Source: Betaproteobacteria bacterium
GTDB taxonomy: Bacteria; Pseudomonadota; Gammaproteobacteria; Burkholderiales; SG8-39
Length of the DNA stretch: 12,984 nt
Direction of reading: 5' to 3'
Assembly: GCA_012274205.1 (NCBI GenBank)
Contig: JAAOZY010000078.1
Span: 1-12,984, forward strand
Below are positions 1 to 6,418 of the stretch, piece after piece. Below the pieces are notes generated by a model. That model was not told the origin of the DNA. It searched no databases and was given only the letters and a program-made list of their open reading frames with translations. Position 1 is the first letter of the stretch; the number at the start of each line of letters is the position of its first letter. The translations under genes were made by a program, and so were the position numbers.

Positions 1-356
1 GCGCGCTCATGGCGTTTCGCATACGCGACAGGCAGGGTGGCACTTACTGGGCCGGCGGCACTCTGCGCGGGGTCGACGGGCGCGTGCGTGTGCTCAAGCC
101 CGATGAGGTGCAATTCGAACCCCAGCGGCGCTGGCGCTCGCCGCGCACCGGCGCCGAATACCCGGTGGCGATGCGCCTGCGTGCAGGAGAGCTGGAACTC
201 GAACTCGAGCCGCTCATGGACGATCAGGAACTCGATTCGCGCGCGAGCACCGGCACCATCTACTGGGAAGGCGCGGTGCGGGCGCGCGCTGCCGGCAAGC
301 TGCAGGGGCAGGGCTATCTGGAGCTTACCGGGTACTGGAAGCCGCTGAAGCTGTGA
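1..356 (+). CDS. AttH/CrtC-like lipocalin-domain protein, C-terminal fragment
   Basis: The gene is cut by the left edge; the reading frame is open from base 3, so the ATG at 9 is probably internal. The 117 visible residues resemble the C-terminal lipocalin half of the AttH / carotenoid 1,2-hydratase (CrtC) superfamily: an LMAFRIRD strand, then GGTYWAGGTL, an acidic-basic beta-rich middle, TGTIYWEGAV and the family-typical ending GQGYLELTGYW. From family knowledge, these are beta-barrel proteins, often secreted or lipid-anchored, commonly encoded after MacB/FtsX-type ABC transporter genes in betaproteobacteria. That upstream context is outside the window. It ends 70 bases from the stop of the convergent sensor kinase. 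I do not infer carotenoid hydration, because many family members are not linked to carotenoids. Family assignment is fairly sure; the role is unknown. Confidence 0.75.
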   Translation, partial: ALMAFRIRDRQGGTYWAGGTLRGVDGRVRVLKPDEVQFEPQRRWRSPRTGAEYPVAMRLRAGELELELEPLMDDQELDSRASTGTIYWEGAVRARAAGKLQGQGYLELTGYWKPLKL

Positions 357-426
357 GCGCCTGCGGCAGGTGGCGGCAAGCGCGCAGCGCCGGGCTCAAG
401 GTGAAGCGGCCACGCAGCCCATGCGT

Positions 427-1755
427 TCAATTCGATGTTTGCGACGCTGTGGCGCCAGCTTCAGTGGGCTGCCTGTAGCTGAACACCAGTCCCGCCCCCT
501 GTTCCTTGCTCCGAAGACTTACATTTCCTCCCAGACTGGATGCCGCTTCCCGGGCAATAGCCAATCCGAGTCCGCTGCCGTCTGCGCTTGAATCGGGTAG
601 GCGGTAGAACGCATCGAACACCCGCTCCCGCTCGGCCGCGGGTATGCCCGGGCCATCGTCGATGACTTCGATGACGGCCTCCTCCCCTTGCCGTTCCAGC
701 CGCAGCGTGACATGCCCGCCTTGCGCGGTGTATTTCAGCGCGTTCTCCAGCGCATTGCGGAGCACCAGCCGAAGCGCTTCGGGATCGGCGCGCAGCGAGA
801 AGGCTGCCATCTCCTCGATGCCCAGATCGATATTTCTGCTTTCCGCCAGCGGCAGAAATTCCGCGATCAGTTCGCGCGCCAAGGCAGAAATGTCGACATC
901 GGAGCGGGCGTCCATGCCGGATTGAAGCCTGGCCAGGCTGAGCAACTGCACCGTCAGTTTGCTGACGCGTTCTATTCCTGCCTGCAGCGGCAGCAGGCGT
1001 TCGCGCAGCGCTTCAGCCGATTCGGCCCGGTTCAAATTTTGTGCCTGAAGCGAAAGCGCGGCCAGTGGCGTGCGCAACTCATGCGCCGCGTCGGCGATGA
1101 AGCGCCGCTGTTCCGACACCAGTTTGTCGATCCGGACCAGCAGGCGGTTGATGGCCTGTACGAAAGGTGCGACTTCGTCCGGCAAGTCCTGCTCCGGCAA
1201 GGGAAGCAGCCTGGCCGCCTTCTGCCGGTCGAGGCGTTCCGCCAGCCGCCGCAGCGGGGTCAGTTCCCGGCGCACGATCTGTGTCATGAGACCGGCCAGC
1301 AGGGGCACAAGCAGCAGCAGCGGTATCAGGGTGCGCAAGGCGCTGTTGAGGGCGATCTCGTCGCGGCTGTCGGTGGATTGGGCGACCACGAGCTTGGCGT
1401 CGTTACGGGCGGCGCGCACGAACACGCGCATGCGGCCCGCGCCTTCATGCGCTTCCAATGTGTGGAATCCGAGAGTCACGTCGGCCGGCAGCCAGCCCGG
1501 GCGCGGGCCTTCGGGCAATCGAATGAGCTGGATCCTCGACTCGGGATCCTCGACCGACCGGCCGGCCGCATTCAGCCGCTGCATTTCCAAACGCGCATCT
1601 GCGCTCAATGCCGCAATCTGGCGCAAGGCATCGTCCTGGAACTCCTGCGCCTCCGAATAGGCGAAGTAGAAAGAGGCCAGCGAGGCGATGATGCCGCCGG
1701 CCAGGATCGCCAGCGCAAGCGTTATCGAAAGATGGCGCTGAAGCGAGCGTTTCAT
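427..1755 (-). CDS. QseC/PmrB-type sensor histidine kinase
   Basis: A 442-residue membrane sensor kinase of the QseC/TctE/PmrB class. Residues about 9-32 form the first membrane segment, about 33-140 a periplasmic sensor loop without a recognisable domain, and about 141-162 the second segment, followed by a HAMP linker. HisKA carries the phospho-accepting H225 in ADAAHELRTPLAAL. The ATPase domain shows the N box (N338 in ENALKYT), the G1 box DDGPGIP (366-372) and the G2 box GSGLGLA (393-399), so it should be catalytically complete. The ATG overlaps the response regulator stop as ATGA, which fixes the start and implies translational coupling; an AAGG lies just upstream. A long in-frame opening continues upstream but is only the shadow of the regulator gene. 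The cognate partner is clearly the adjacent regulator. The signal is unknown, and the secreted PepSY protein at the head of the operon is a candidate modulator by inference. Confidence 0.93.
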   Translation of the reverse strand: MKRSLQRHLSITLALAILAGGIIASLASFYFAYSEAQEFQDDALRQIAALSADARLEMQRLNAAGRSVEDPESRIQLIRLPEGPRPGWLPADVTLGFHTLEAHEGAGRMRVFVRAARNDAKLVVAQSTDSRDEIALNSALRTLIPLLLLVPLLAGLMTQIVRRELTPLRRLAERLDRQKAARLLPLPEQDLPDEVAPFVQAINRLLVRIDKLVSEQRRFIADAAHELRTPLAALSLQAQNLNRAESAEALRERLLPLQAGIERVSKLTVQLLSLARLQSGMDARSDVDISALARELIAEFLPLAESRNIDLGIEEMAAFSLRADPEALRLVLRNALENALKYTAQGGHVTLRLERQGEEAVIEVIDDGPGIPAAERERVFDAFYRLPDSSADGSGLGLAIAREAASSLGGNVSLRSKEQGAGLVFSYRQPTEAGATASQTSN

Positions 1756-2414
1756 TTTGCCTTGTCCACCAGCCAGCCGGCGCCGCGCACGTTTTTGATC
1801 ACGCTCGCGCCCAGTTTCCGGCGCACGCCGTGTATGAGAAAGTCGATCGCATTGCTTTCCACTTCTTCGTTCCAGCCGTAGATCCGTTCCTCCAGTTCGG
1901 CACGCGTCAGGATCGCCCCGGGTCGCAGCAGCAGGGCCTGCAGCAAGGCGAATTCGCGCGCGCTCAACAGCGCGGTCGCGGCCTCGCAGCTGGCTTCGCG
2001 AGTGGCAGGATCGAGGCTGACGCGGCCGTTGCTCAAAAGCTGCGCCGCCTGGCCGCCCTGGCGCCTGATCACGGCGCGCATGCGCGCAAGCAGCTCGTTC
2101 ACGTCGAACGGTTTTACCAGGTAGTCGTCGGCGCCCAGGTCGAGTCCCCTGATGCGCTCGTCCACGCCATCGCGCGCCGTGATGACGATCACCGGCAGCT
2201 TGCTTCCGGCCTGGCGCAAACGCCGCAGGACCTCGAGGCCGTCGCGTCCGGGCAGGCCGAGATCGAGCAGCACCGCCCCATGCTCGCCCGTTTCCAGAGT
2301 GCGCGACGCGGTCTCGCCGTCCTTCACACAGTCCACGGCATAGGCGGCGTCCTTGAGCGCGGTGGAGATTGCCGCACCTATCATCGAATCGTCTTCGACC
2401 AGCAGTATTCGCAT
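1752..2414 (-). CDS. OmpR-family response regulator, QseB/PmrA-like
   Basis: A 220-residue transcription factor with an N-terminal receiver domain (about 1-115) and a C-terminal winged-helix DNA-binding domain (about 125-218). The acidic pocket E7/D8/D9, phosphoacceptor D51 in LLDLGLPG, T79 and K101 in the LVKPF motif are all present, so normal phosphorylation is expected. The winged helix ends with NVRGAGWLVDK, the usual wing of QseB/PmrA/TctD regulators. The start has AAGG nine bases upstream. A 104-base gap separates it from the membrane-protein gene upstream, so a secondary promoter there is possible, but I see no convincing one. It likely controls its own operon through the tandem repeat near 4501-4523. 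By family homology it acts as an activator when phosphorylated by the kinase encoded next. Confidence 0.94.
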   Translation of the reverse strand: MRILLVEDDSMIGAAISTALKDAAYAVDCVKDGETASRTLETGEHGAVLLDLGLPGRDGLEVLRRLRQAGSKLPVIVITARDGVDERIRGLDLGADDYLVKPFDVNELLARMRAVIRRQGGQAAQLLSNGRVSLDPATREASCEAATALLSAREFALLQALLLRPGAILTRAELEERIYGWNEEVESNAIDFLIHGVRRKLGASVIKNVRGAGWLVDKAK

Positions 2415-2518
2415 CGATAAACCTTGGCTTTGGACCTAAGGCGACCGGCCCCGCGCGCATCGCTGGCCGTAAGACCGATATTGCTCCCGATTCGCCCCCT
2501 CAGGCCAGACCCGCTTGC

Positions 2519-3271
2519 TCAATGGGCGACCCGCGCCGGCCTTTGCCTGGAGAGTGCGATGCTCGCACTGATGAGCAGGAGCAGGGCGGCCGAGGCGGTG
2601 AACCGGCTCATCGCCAGGCCGCCGGAATGGATGGGTTTGTCCATGAAGTCGCCCACCACTGCGCCCAGCGGACGGGTCAGAATGAACGCCGTCCAGAACA
2701 GGAAGGTGCGGGAAATCTGCGTCCGGTAGTAGGCCGCGACGACCAGCAGCAGCAGGGCGCTGAACAGCAGCGCGCCGCCTTCATAACCCAGGCCTGCGCT
2801 GTCGGCGGTCCAATCCCCCAGCGCGGTACCCAGGGTCTGCGAGAACATGATCGTTACCCAGTAGAACAGTTCGGCCGTCGGCGAGCTGATGCTGTTGATC
2901 GACACGGTGCCCAGCGTCCGGTACCAGATGAACAGCGACGCCATCAACAGGGTGAACAGCAAGGAAGCGCCGCCCGCATAGCCTATTCCGAGCGAGCGGT
3001 CGGCAAAATCGGCGAGCGTCGTCCCGACCGTGGTCGTGGCGATGATGGTGGTCCAGTAGACGACAGGATGGAAGCGTCTTGCCCTGGTCTGGGCGATTAC
3101 CGCAGCCAGGAACACCCCCGCAAAGATCCCCGTGCCGACCAGGTAGCCCAGATGCATGGACATGGAAACGGCATCTCCGCCGGTTTCGCCGAGCGTGGTG
3201 GCCAGGATCTTGATGATCCAGAAAACCAGCGTGGCTTCCGGAACCTTGCTCAGACTCTCTTGATTGTTCAT
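2519..3271 (-). CDS. Multi-pass membrane protein, COG4705-like (second paralogue)
   Basis: A 250-residue very hydrophobic integral membrane protein that I match to the uncharacterised COG4705 family. It contains four internal repeats, each starting [FY]W and containing W-x8-[LV]-G-x4-D: W18-D33, W73-D88, W138-D153 and W193-D208. Repeats 2 and 3 continue into an LG-x-GY...GG stretch. Each repeat is followed by a further hydrophobic segment, suggesting roughly eight membrane spans. The regularly spaced Asp residues, plus E29 in repeat 1, lie in or near hydrophobic helices, which would fit a cation or proton pathway, but that is inference only. The ATG overlaps the preceding paralogue's stop as ATGA and its own ribosome binding site is weak, so translation is probably coupled. 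The two paralogues may form a heteromer. No enzymatic motif is seen. Confidence 0.85.
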   Translation of the reverse strand: MNNQESLSKVPEATLVFWIIKILATTLGETGGDAVSMSMHLGYLVGTGIFAGVFLAAVIAQTRARRFHPVVYWTTIIATTTVGTTLADFADRSLGIGYAGGASLLFTLLMASLFIWYRTLGTVSINSISSPTAELFYWVTIMFSQTLGTALGDWTADSAGLGYEGGALLFSALLLLVVAAYYRTQISRTFLFWTAFILTRPLGAVVGDFMDKPIHSGGLAMSRFTASAALLLLISASIALSRQRPARVAH

Positions 3272-4053
3272 GGTGCAATTCTTTGTTCTGCCATGTCCCT
3301 GCGGGTAAGCGTGAGATAGGCAACCAGGCAGGCGATGGCGGCGAGGAAAAGCATGCTCGTCTGCACCGTTCCCATCCCTAGTCCACCATTGGTCGCAGGC
3401 TGGGACAGAAAATCGCCGCAGGACGCGCCCAGCGGACGGGTCAGGATGTAGGCGATCCAGAACGCCAGCACGGCATGGCGTCGGAACACATGGTAAACCA
3501 GCGTGACCGCAGCGATCGCCGCGCCGAACAGCAGTGCCGAATTGGCGTAACCCAGGCTCATGCGCTCGGCCACCAGGTCGCCGGCCGCCGTGCCTAGGGC
3601 AAAAGTCATTAGGATCGCCGCCCAGTAGAACAGTTCCCGGCGCCGGGTGTAGATCGTGTGGATCGACAAGGTCCGCTCACGGTAATACCAGACCGCGAAA
3701 GTCGCGGCCAGGGCGAAGCCGAAAGCCAGGGCCGTCGCATGCAAGGAGACGCCGAAGTTGTCGCTCAGATTGTCGGTGATCAAGGTTCCGACGATGCTGA
3801 CGAGCACGACCGTCGCCCAATACAGCCACGGACGGTAACGATCGGCGCGCACCTGGACAACCAGAAACACCGTCAACAACGCCGCCATCAGGACCGAGGT
3901 CCCAGTGAGGCCCAAATTCAGCCTGAAATTGAGGAAATCGGCGGCGGTCTCGCCGACGGTCGTGGCCAATATCTTGATGATCCAGAAGTACAGCGTGACC
4001 TCCGGAACCTTGTTCAGCAGCTGCTTCGCGTTCATGTGCAGGGTCGTGTCCAT
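3268..4053 (-). CDS. Multi-pass membrane protein, COG4705-like (first paralogue)
   Basis: A 261-residue paralogue of the next gene, also COG4705-like. The same fourfold motif W-x8-[LV]-G-x4-D occurs at W24-D39, W79-D94, W144-D159 and W199-D214. Repeat 1 (FWIIKILATT.GET) and repeat 4 (ILTRPLGA..GDF) are nearly identical between the two paralogues, while repeat 2 differs most. About eight membrane spans are expected. I start it at 4053 (MDTTLHMNAK), which has a GGGA-type site about eight bases upstream; ATG 4035 is an alternative. The open frame extends to 4170, but that part overlaps the hairpin at 4088-4105 and the PepSY coding end and looks non-coding. It lies 58 bases after the PepSY gene, and its stop overlaps the next start. 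Substrate and function are unknown; the operon suggests it is an effector of the two-component system. Confidence 0.85.
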   Translation of the reverse strand: MDTTLHMNAKQLLNKVPEVTLYFWIIKILATTVGETAADFLNFRLNLGLTGTSVLMAALLTVFLVVQVRADRYRPWLYWATVVLVSIVGTLITDNLSDNFGVSLHATALAFGFALAATFAVWYYRERTLSIHTIYTRRRELFYWAAILMTFALGTAAGDLVAERMSLGYANSALLFGAAIAAVTLVYHVFRRHAVLAFWIAYILTRPLGASCGDFLSQPATNGGLGMGTVQTSMLFLAAIACLVAYLTLTRRDMAEQRIAP

Positions 4054-4087
4054 TGCGCTATCCCGATGCTCGCGTACCAGGGAAGGA

Positions 4088-4105
4088 CTGGGGCCGGAGC
4101 CCCAG
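4088..4105 (-). terminator. Stable hairpin with UCCG tetraloop, possible partial terminator or attenuator
   Basis: A perfect 7-bp stem (CTGGGGC / GCCCCAG) closes a four-base loop that reads UCCG in the minus-strand RNA, a member of the exceptionally stable C(UNCG)G class. It begins six bases after the PepSY stop codon. In transcription order it is followed by the pyrimidine-rich TCCTTCCCT, not a clean T-run. It could be a partial terminator that lowers expression of the membrane and regulatory genes relative to PepSY, or a 3'-end stabiliser after processing. The structure is seen; the role is inferred. Confidence 0.5.
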
Positions 4106-4111
4106 CCGCGT

Positions 4112-4447
4112 TCAATCGGCGCGATCGCCGGCGTCGTCGCTGTCGATCGCGTCGGCAGTGGCCTCGACAACCTTGCCGCTCGAAGCGTCTACCTTCACGT
4201 CCATGACGGACTTGCCCTTGACCACTTCCACGTCGAACACCCACTGTCCTTTGTGGCGCTCGAATTCGGCACGGGAAGCCTTGCCCCCGACATGCTCCTC
4301 GGCGCTGGCCACAGCCTGGCCGAGGCCGATCCTGGCTGCGGAAATGGCCAAAGCGTCGTTTTCGGCAGCTTGGGCGGCATAGGCGCTGCCGCCGAGGGCT
4401 GCGGCGGAGAAAGCGGCGAGCGCCGCCAGTTGGGTCATGCGTTTCAT
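4112..4447 (-). CDS. Secreted PepSY-domain protein
   Basis: A 111-residue exported protein and the first gene of the operon. Residues 1-24 or 1-27 are a classic signal peptide (basic MKRMTQ, alanine-rich core, AYA or AQA cleavage site). Residues about 34-97 form one PepSY domain: a helix with LGQAVASAEEHVGGKASRAEF, then strands QWVFDVEVVKG and VMDVKVDASSGKVVEA. The tail is acidic (DSDDAGD). PepSY domains are known in protease propeptides and in periplasmic regulators; small stand-alone ones often sit beside QseBC/PmrAB-type systems. Here it may bind the kinase loop, a membrane partner or a cation, which is inference. An AAGGAG ribosome binding site at 4456-4461, eight bases from the ATG, makes the start certain and suggests strong expression. 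Confidence 0.9.
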   Translation of the reverse strand: MKRMTQLAALAAFSAAALGGSAYAAQAAENDALAISAARIGLGQAVASAEEHVGGKASRAEFERHKGQWVFDVEVVKGKSVMDVKVDASSGKVVEATADAIDSDDAGDRAD

Positions 4448-4472
4448 GATGATCGCTCCTTCAAGTAGCGCG

Positions 4473-4523
4473 GATATTCGCGTGAGCTTGAAGATAGCAA
4501 GCGAGAATTAGGCGAGCCTTAGC
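4473..4523 (-). promoter_or_regulatory. Operon promoter with PmrA/QseB-like tandem operator
   Basis: Read on the minus strand, two 11-base tandem units (CTAAGGCTCGC then CTAATTCTCGC, 9 of 11 identical, at 4522-4512 and 4511-4501) give GCTAA-N6-CCTAA. This is the spacing known for PmrA/QseB-type boxes ([CT]TTAA-N6-[CT]TTAA). The second unit directly abuts TTGCTA (4500-4495), a possible -35, which is followed after 15-16 bases by GAATAT/AATATC (4479-4473), a possible -10 about 26 bases before the PepSY ATG. A further CTAA lies at 4536-4533. An operator touching the -35 fits activation by the operon's own regulator. The repeats are seen; promoter use is inferred. Confidence 0.55.
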
Positions 4524-4544
4524 GCCTGCCATTTAGCGCAGGCG
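4523..4544. repeat. Short inverted repeat next to the operator
   Basis: CGCCTGC (4523-4529) pairs with GCAGGCG (4538-4544) around an eight-base loop that contains the outermost CTAA of the operator region. There is no T-run on either side. It could be a weak transcription stop for the TfoX-like gene or part of a binding site. I see no gene in 4448-4636. Confidence 0.35.
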
Positions 4545-4619
4545 TGCAAGTGCATCTGGAGACAGCGCCGATCGATTGCGTGGCGCAACCATTGATCGCA
4601 AGCCCGGCTGGTGACGCGC

Positions 4620-4634
4620 GCGGCCTGTGGCCGC
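4620..4634 (-). terminator. GC hairpin just after the TfoX-like gene
   Basis: GCGGCC (4620-4625) and GGCCGC (4629-4634) form a perfect 6-bp stem with a three-base loop, two bases past the stop codon of the TfoX-like gene. No T-run follows, so intrinsic termination would be weak; it may instead mark the 3' end of the message. Confidence 0.35.
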
Positions 4635-4636
4635 CC

Positions 4637-4981
4637 TCAGCTTCTTGAGGCTTTTACGAATGCGATCGAGGATAGCAGGATGTCGAGCTCGCGCTCGTAG
4701 TCGGCCGAGTTCTCGTGATTGATCTGGACCCATTCCCTGGTGCTTTTCATGCCCTTGGGCTGGAATGGAACCACGCCCTCCTTGGAGAACTGCAGATTCG
4801 CGGCGTCCGCGGCCGGTAGCCTTACACCCACGCCGCCGTTGCAGATGCAGGCGAACATCTTCTTGCCGACGAAATAAGCAAGCAGGCCGGTCACCTCGCC
4901 GGCTTCCACGCCGTGCTGTTTCAGCAGCATCGCGTCCAGCACGCGCTTGTGGCTCAGATCGACGGCGTTGGGGGGTGCCAT
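4637..4981 (-). CDS. TfoX N-terminal-domain-like protein
   Basis: A 114-residue soluble protein resembling the TfoX/Sxy N-terminal domain. It has no signal peptide or membrane segment. The match rests on the central stretch with YFVGKKMFACI followed by a hydrophobic GVGVRLP segment, then VVPFQP, GMKSTREWVQI and a final helix ELDILLSSIAFV. In gammaproteobacteria full-length TfoX/Sxy is a competence regulator with two domains. This protein has only the N-terminal type and is more like the many small stand-alone family members of unknown role. The ATG at 4981 has GGAAG upstream. It lies 34 bases after the stop of the small basic gene and is probably co-transcribed with it. Family confidence is moderate; no function can be claimed. 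Confidence 0.65.
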   Translation of the reverse strand: MAPPNAVDLSHKRVLDAMLLKQHGVEAGEVTGLLAYFVGKKMFACICNGGVGVRLPAADAANLQFSKEGVVPFQPKGMKSTREWVQINHENSADYERELDILLSSIAFVKASRS

Positions 4982-5015
4982 GATCCGCTTCCGCCTATCG
5001 TGCTGCGGCGATCAA

Positions 5016-5132
5016 TCATGCCGCCTTGGCGCCTTTCTTCTCCATTTTCTTCGCCCGCTTGGCTGCGCCGGCGAGTACCTTCCTGGTTCGCTGTTTCGCT
5101 CGCCGTGTCTTCAGCATTTTTGCGTGACTCAT
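5016..5132 (-). CDS. Small highly basic protein (38 residues)
   Basis: A short open frame with a strong AGGAG ribosome binding site (5138-5142) at good spacing before ATG 5132, ending in TGA at 5016. The product has 10 Lys and 5 Arg among 38 residues and one acidic residue. It begins MSHAKMLKTRRAKQRTRKV, followed by an alanine/lysine-rich helix-like tail ending KKGAKAA. It has no signal peptide or cysteine. The composition suggests binding to nucleic acid or ribosome, which is inference. The neighbouring TfoX-like gene starts 34 bases later on the same strand, so the two probably form an operon. The main reason to believe it is coding is the combination of RBS, tight operon spacing and coherent basic composition, in contrast to the overlapping frames. 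Confidence 0.65.
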   Translation of the reverse strand: MSHAKMLKTRRAKQRTRKVLAGAAKRAKKMEKKGAKAA

Positions 5133-5137
5133 CGGAG

Positions 5138-5142
5138 TCTCC
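5138..5142 (-). promoter_or_regulatory. Ribosome binding site of the small basic gene
   Basis: The minus strand reads AGGAG five bases before ATG 5132. This near-consensus site selects the start of an otherwise easily missed 38-codon gene. Confidence 0.6.
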
Positions 5143-5212
5143 TGTGGAATCGTGCGTGGATGGAGCCTCAGTTTGACCCATTTCCCCGCGCATGGCTATC
5201 GCGATCGGCCGC

Positions 5213-6319
5213 TTAGAGGGCCTGCGCCGCCATCAGTCGGCGCACATGGACATGCCGTGATTCTTCGACGTCCAGGCCCTCGCGAATGCGCTCGAGCACC
5301 AGCGGTTTCTCCTGCGGCAGGCCGTAGCCTTCGTAGTCCTGGCGAAACAAGAGCCTGCCATCGCGGTCGGCCCAGGCATTCATCGCATGGTCGAAGCAAA
5401 GCCTCGAGCTCACCTCCAGGGCGCCGATCATGGCGGCGAGTTCCTGCAGGCGTTCATGCGGCGAGGACAGATGCATGCGGCCCTGCTCGACCTCTTCAAA
5501 CAGGGGCGTTCCGCGCCGCGGCACCAGCGGGCGCGAGCGGATATAGTGGGGATTGATGGCGGAGAGCACGCGTGCGCTGTTCTCCGCGTGCTGCTGCCAG
5601 CGTTCGCGTCCGCCCAGATCGGGCATCCAGTATTCGGACACCTGGAATCCGGCGGCGATGGCCTTGCGGCCTCCTTCAATCTGCTCCGCTCCCGACACCC
5701 CCTTGCGCACCAGCGCCAGCAATTCGTCGTCGCCGGTCTCCAGGCCGATGTGCAGCCGGTCGAGCCCGGCCGCGCGGATCGCGCGCAGATCCTCGGGCTT
5801 TCTTCGGGCGAGCGTTTTCGAGCGCGCATCGGTGGTCACGCGCGCCAGCGAGGGCCGGGTCGCGCGCAGGTGCGCCAATACTTCCGCGAATGCCTGCGGG
5901 CGCATGCTCATGCTGTCGGCGTCCTGGAGAAACGCCGTTCTTCCGCCGCCTGCCAGCCAGTTGAACACCGTGACGAAGCCCGGATTTGCGGCGAGATCGC
6001 GGCCGGCGGCGAGCAGGGCGGTGCCCAGTTCGCTGCCGACCCCGCCGTCCATGCCGAGCTTGCACGAAGCCGTCAGAATTTCATCGCGGATCGCCGCAAT
6101 CCGGTCGATGTCGGCCTTGATATCCTCCGCCGGCCGAAAGCCGAAGCGCTGACCTTTGTACATCTCGCAGAAGGTGCACTTGTTCCACGGACAATTCGCG
6201 CTCACCTGCAGCAGCAGCGACGCACTGCCGCCTTCGCTGGGCGGCCGGTAGGCGCCCATGGCGAAGGAGAGCGTGCGCAAACGCGCTACCTGCTCCCTAA
6301 GATTGTCGCCCTTTGCCAT
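5213..6319 (-). CDS. Radical SAM protein of unknown specificity
   Basis: A 368-residue cytoplasmic enzyme of the radical SAM superfamily. The iron-sulfur motif is C43-x4-C48-x2-C51 (CPWNKCTFC), a spacing different from the classical CX3CX2C but used by some superfamily branches. It is followed by MYKGQRFGFRP and a DI..DI helix. Later family features are LQDADSM (about 131-137), TTDARSKTL, GLDRLHIGLETGDDELL (about 185-201), as in Elp3/MiaB-like barrels, and PLVPRRGTPL. No B12-binding, TRAM or methyltransferase domain is fused. Homologous proteins are usually annotated only as radical SAM protein; the substrate is unknown. The ATG at 6319 has a poor ribosome binding site, and M21 is a less likely alternative. 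It is divergent from the EgtB/SenA-like gene, across 133 bases, and lies upstream of the TfoX-like pair on the same strand. Confidence 0.88.
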   Translation of the reverse strand: MAKGDNLREQVARLRTLSFAMGAYRPPSEGGSASLLLQVSANCPWNKCTFCEMYKGQRFGFRPAEDIKADIDRIAAIRDEILTASCKLGMDGGVGSELGTALLAAGRDLAANPGFVTVFNWLAGGGRTAFLQDADSMSMRPQAFAEVLAHLRATRPSLARVTTDARSKTLARRKPEDLRAIRAAGLDRLHIGLETGDDELLALVRKGVSGAEQIEGGRKAIAAGFQVSEYWMPDLGGRERWQQHAENSARVLSAINPHYIRSRPLVPRRGTPLFEEVEQGRMHLSSPHERLQELAAMIGALEVSSRLCFDHAMNAWADRDGRLLFRQDYEGYGLPQEKPLVLERIREGLDVEESRHVHVRRLMAAQAL

Positions 6320-6352
6320 TGCCGTTGCGTCTGCCCGGAGTCCTGAGCTTTA

Positions 6353-6381
6353 TTGGTACCACGCGCGCTGCGGCACCGCAA
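6353..6381 (-). promoter_or_regulatory. Possible promoter of the radical SAM gene
   Basis: The minus strand has TTGCGG (6381-6376) and TACCAA (6358-6353) separated by exactly 17 bases. Each hexamer matches the sigma-70 consensus at only three of six positions, so this is a weak prediction, supported mainly by its place in the divergent intergenic gap. Confidence 0.22.
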
Positions 6382-6418
6382 GCACAAGCGTCCTGCCGCG
6401 ATGCGGCGCAGCGGGCGC

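Noticed and set aside
1..356. Carotenoid pathway function for the lipocalin-like fragment
   Set aside because: The superfamily includes CrtC, but only the C-terminal part is visible and no carotenoid gene is nearby, so a pathway assignment would be overreach.
1530..1554. Direct repeat GGATCCTCGAC, two copies 14 bases apart
   Set aside because: It lies inside the kinase periplasmic-loop coding sequence, and only two copies exist, so chance or local slippage explains it.
688..1881. Long plus-strand open frame across the sensor kinase gene
   Set aside because: Its product is rich in Arg/Gln/Gly with no recognisable domain, while the opposite strand encodes all kinase motifs in order.
1756..2460. 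In-frame upstream extension of the kinase, giving a 677-residue fusion
   Set aside because: The extension is the wrong-frame reading of the response regulator gene. The ATGA overlap at 1752-1755 gives a natural kinase start.
4954..5193. 79-codon minus-strand frame overlapping the small basic gene
   Set aside because: It has a low-complexity Glu/Gly/Arg/Ser product, overlaps the start of the TfoX-like gene and lacks a good ribosome binding site. The alternative 38-codon frame has one.
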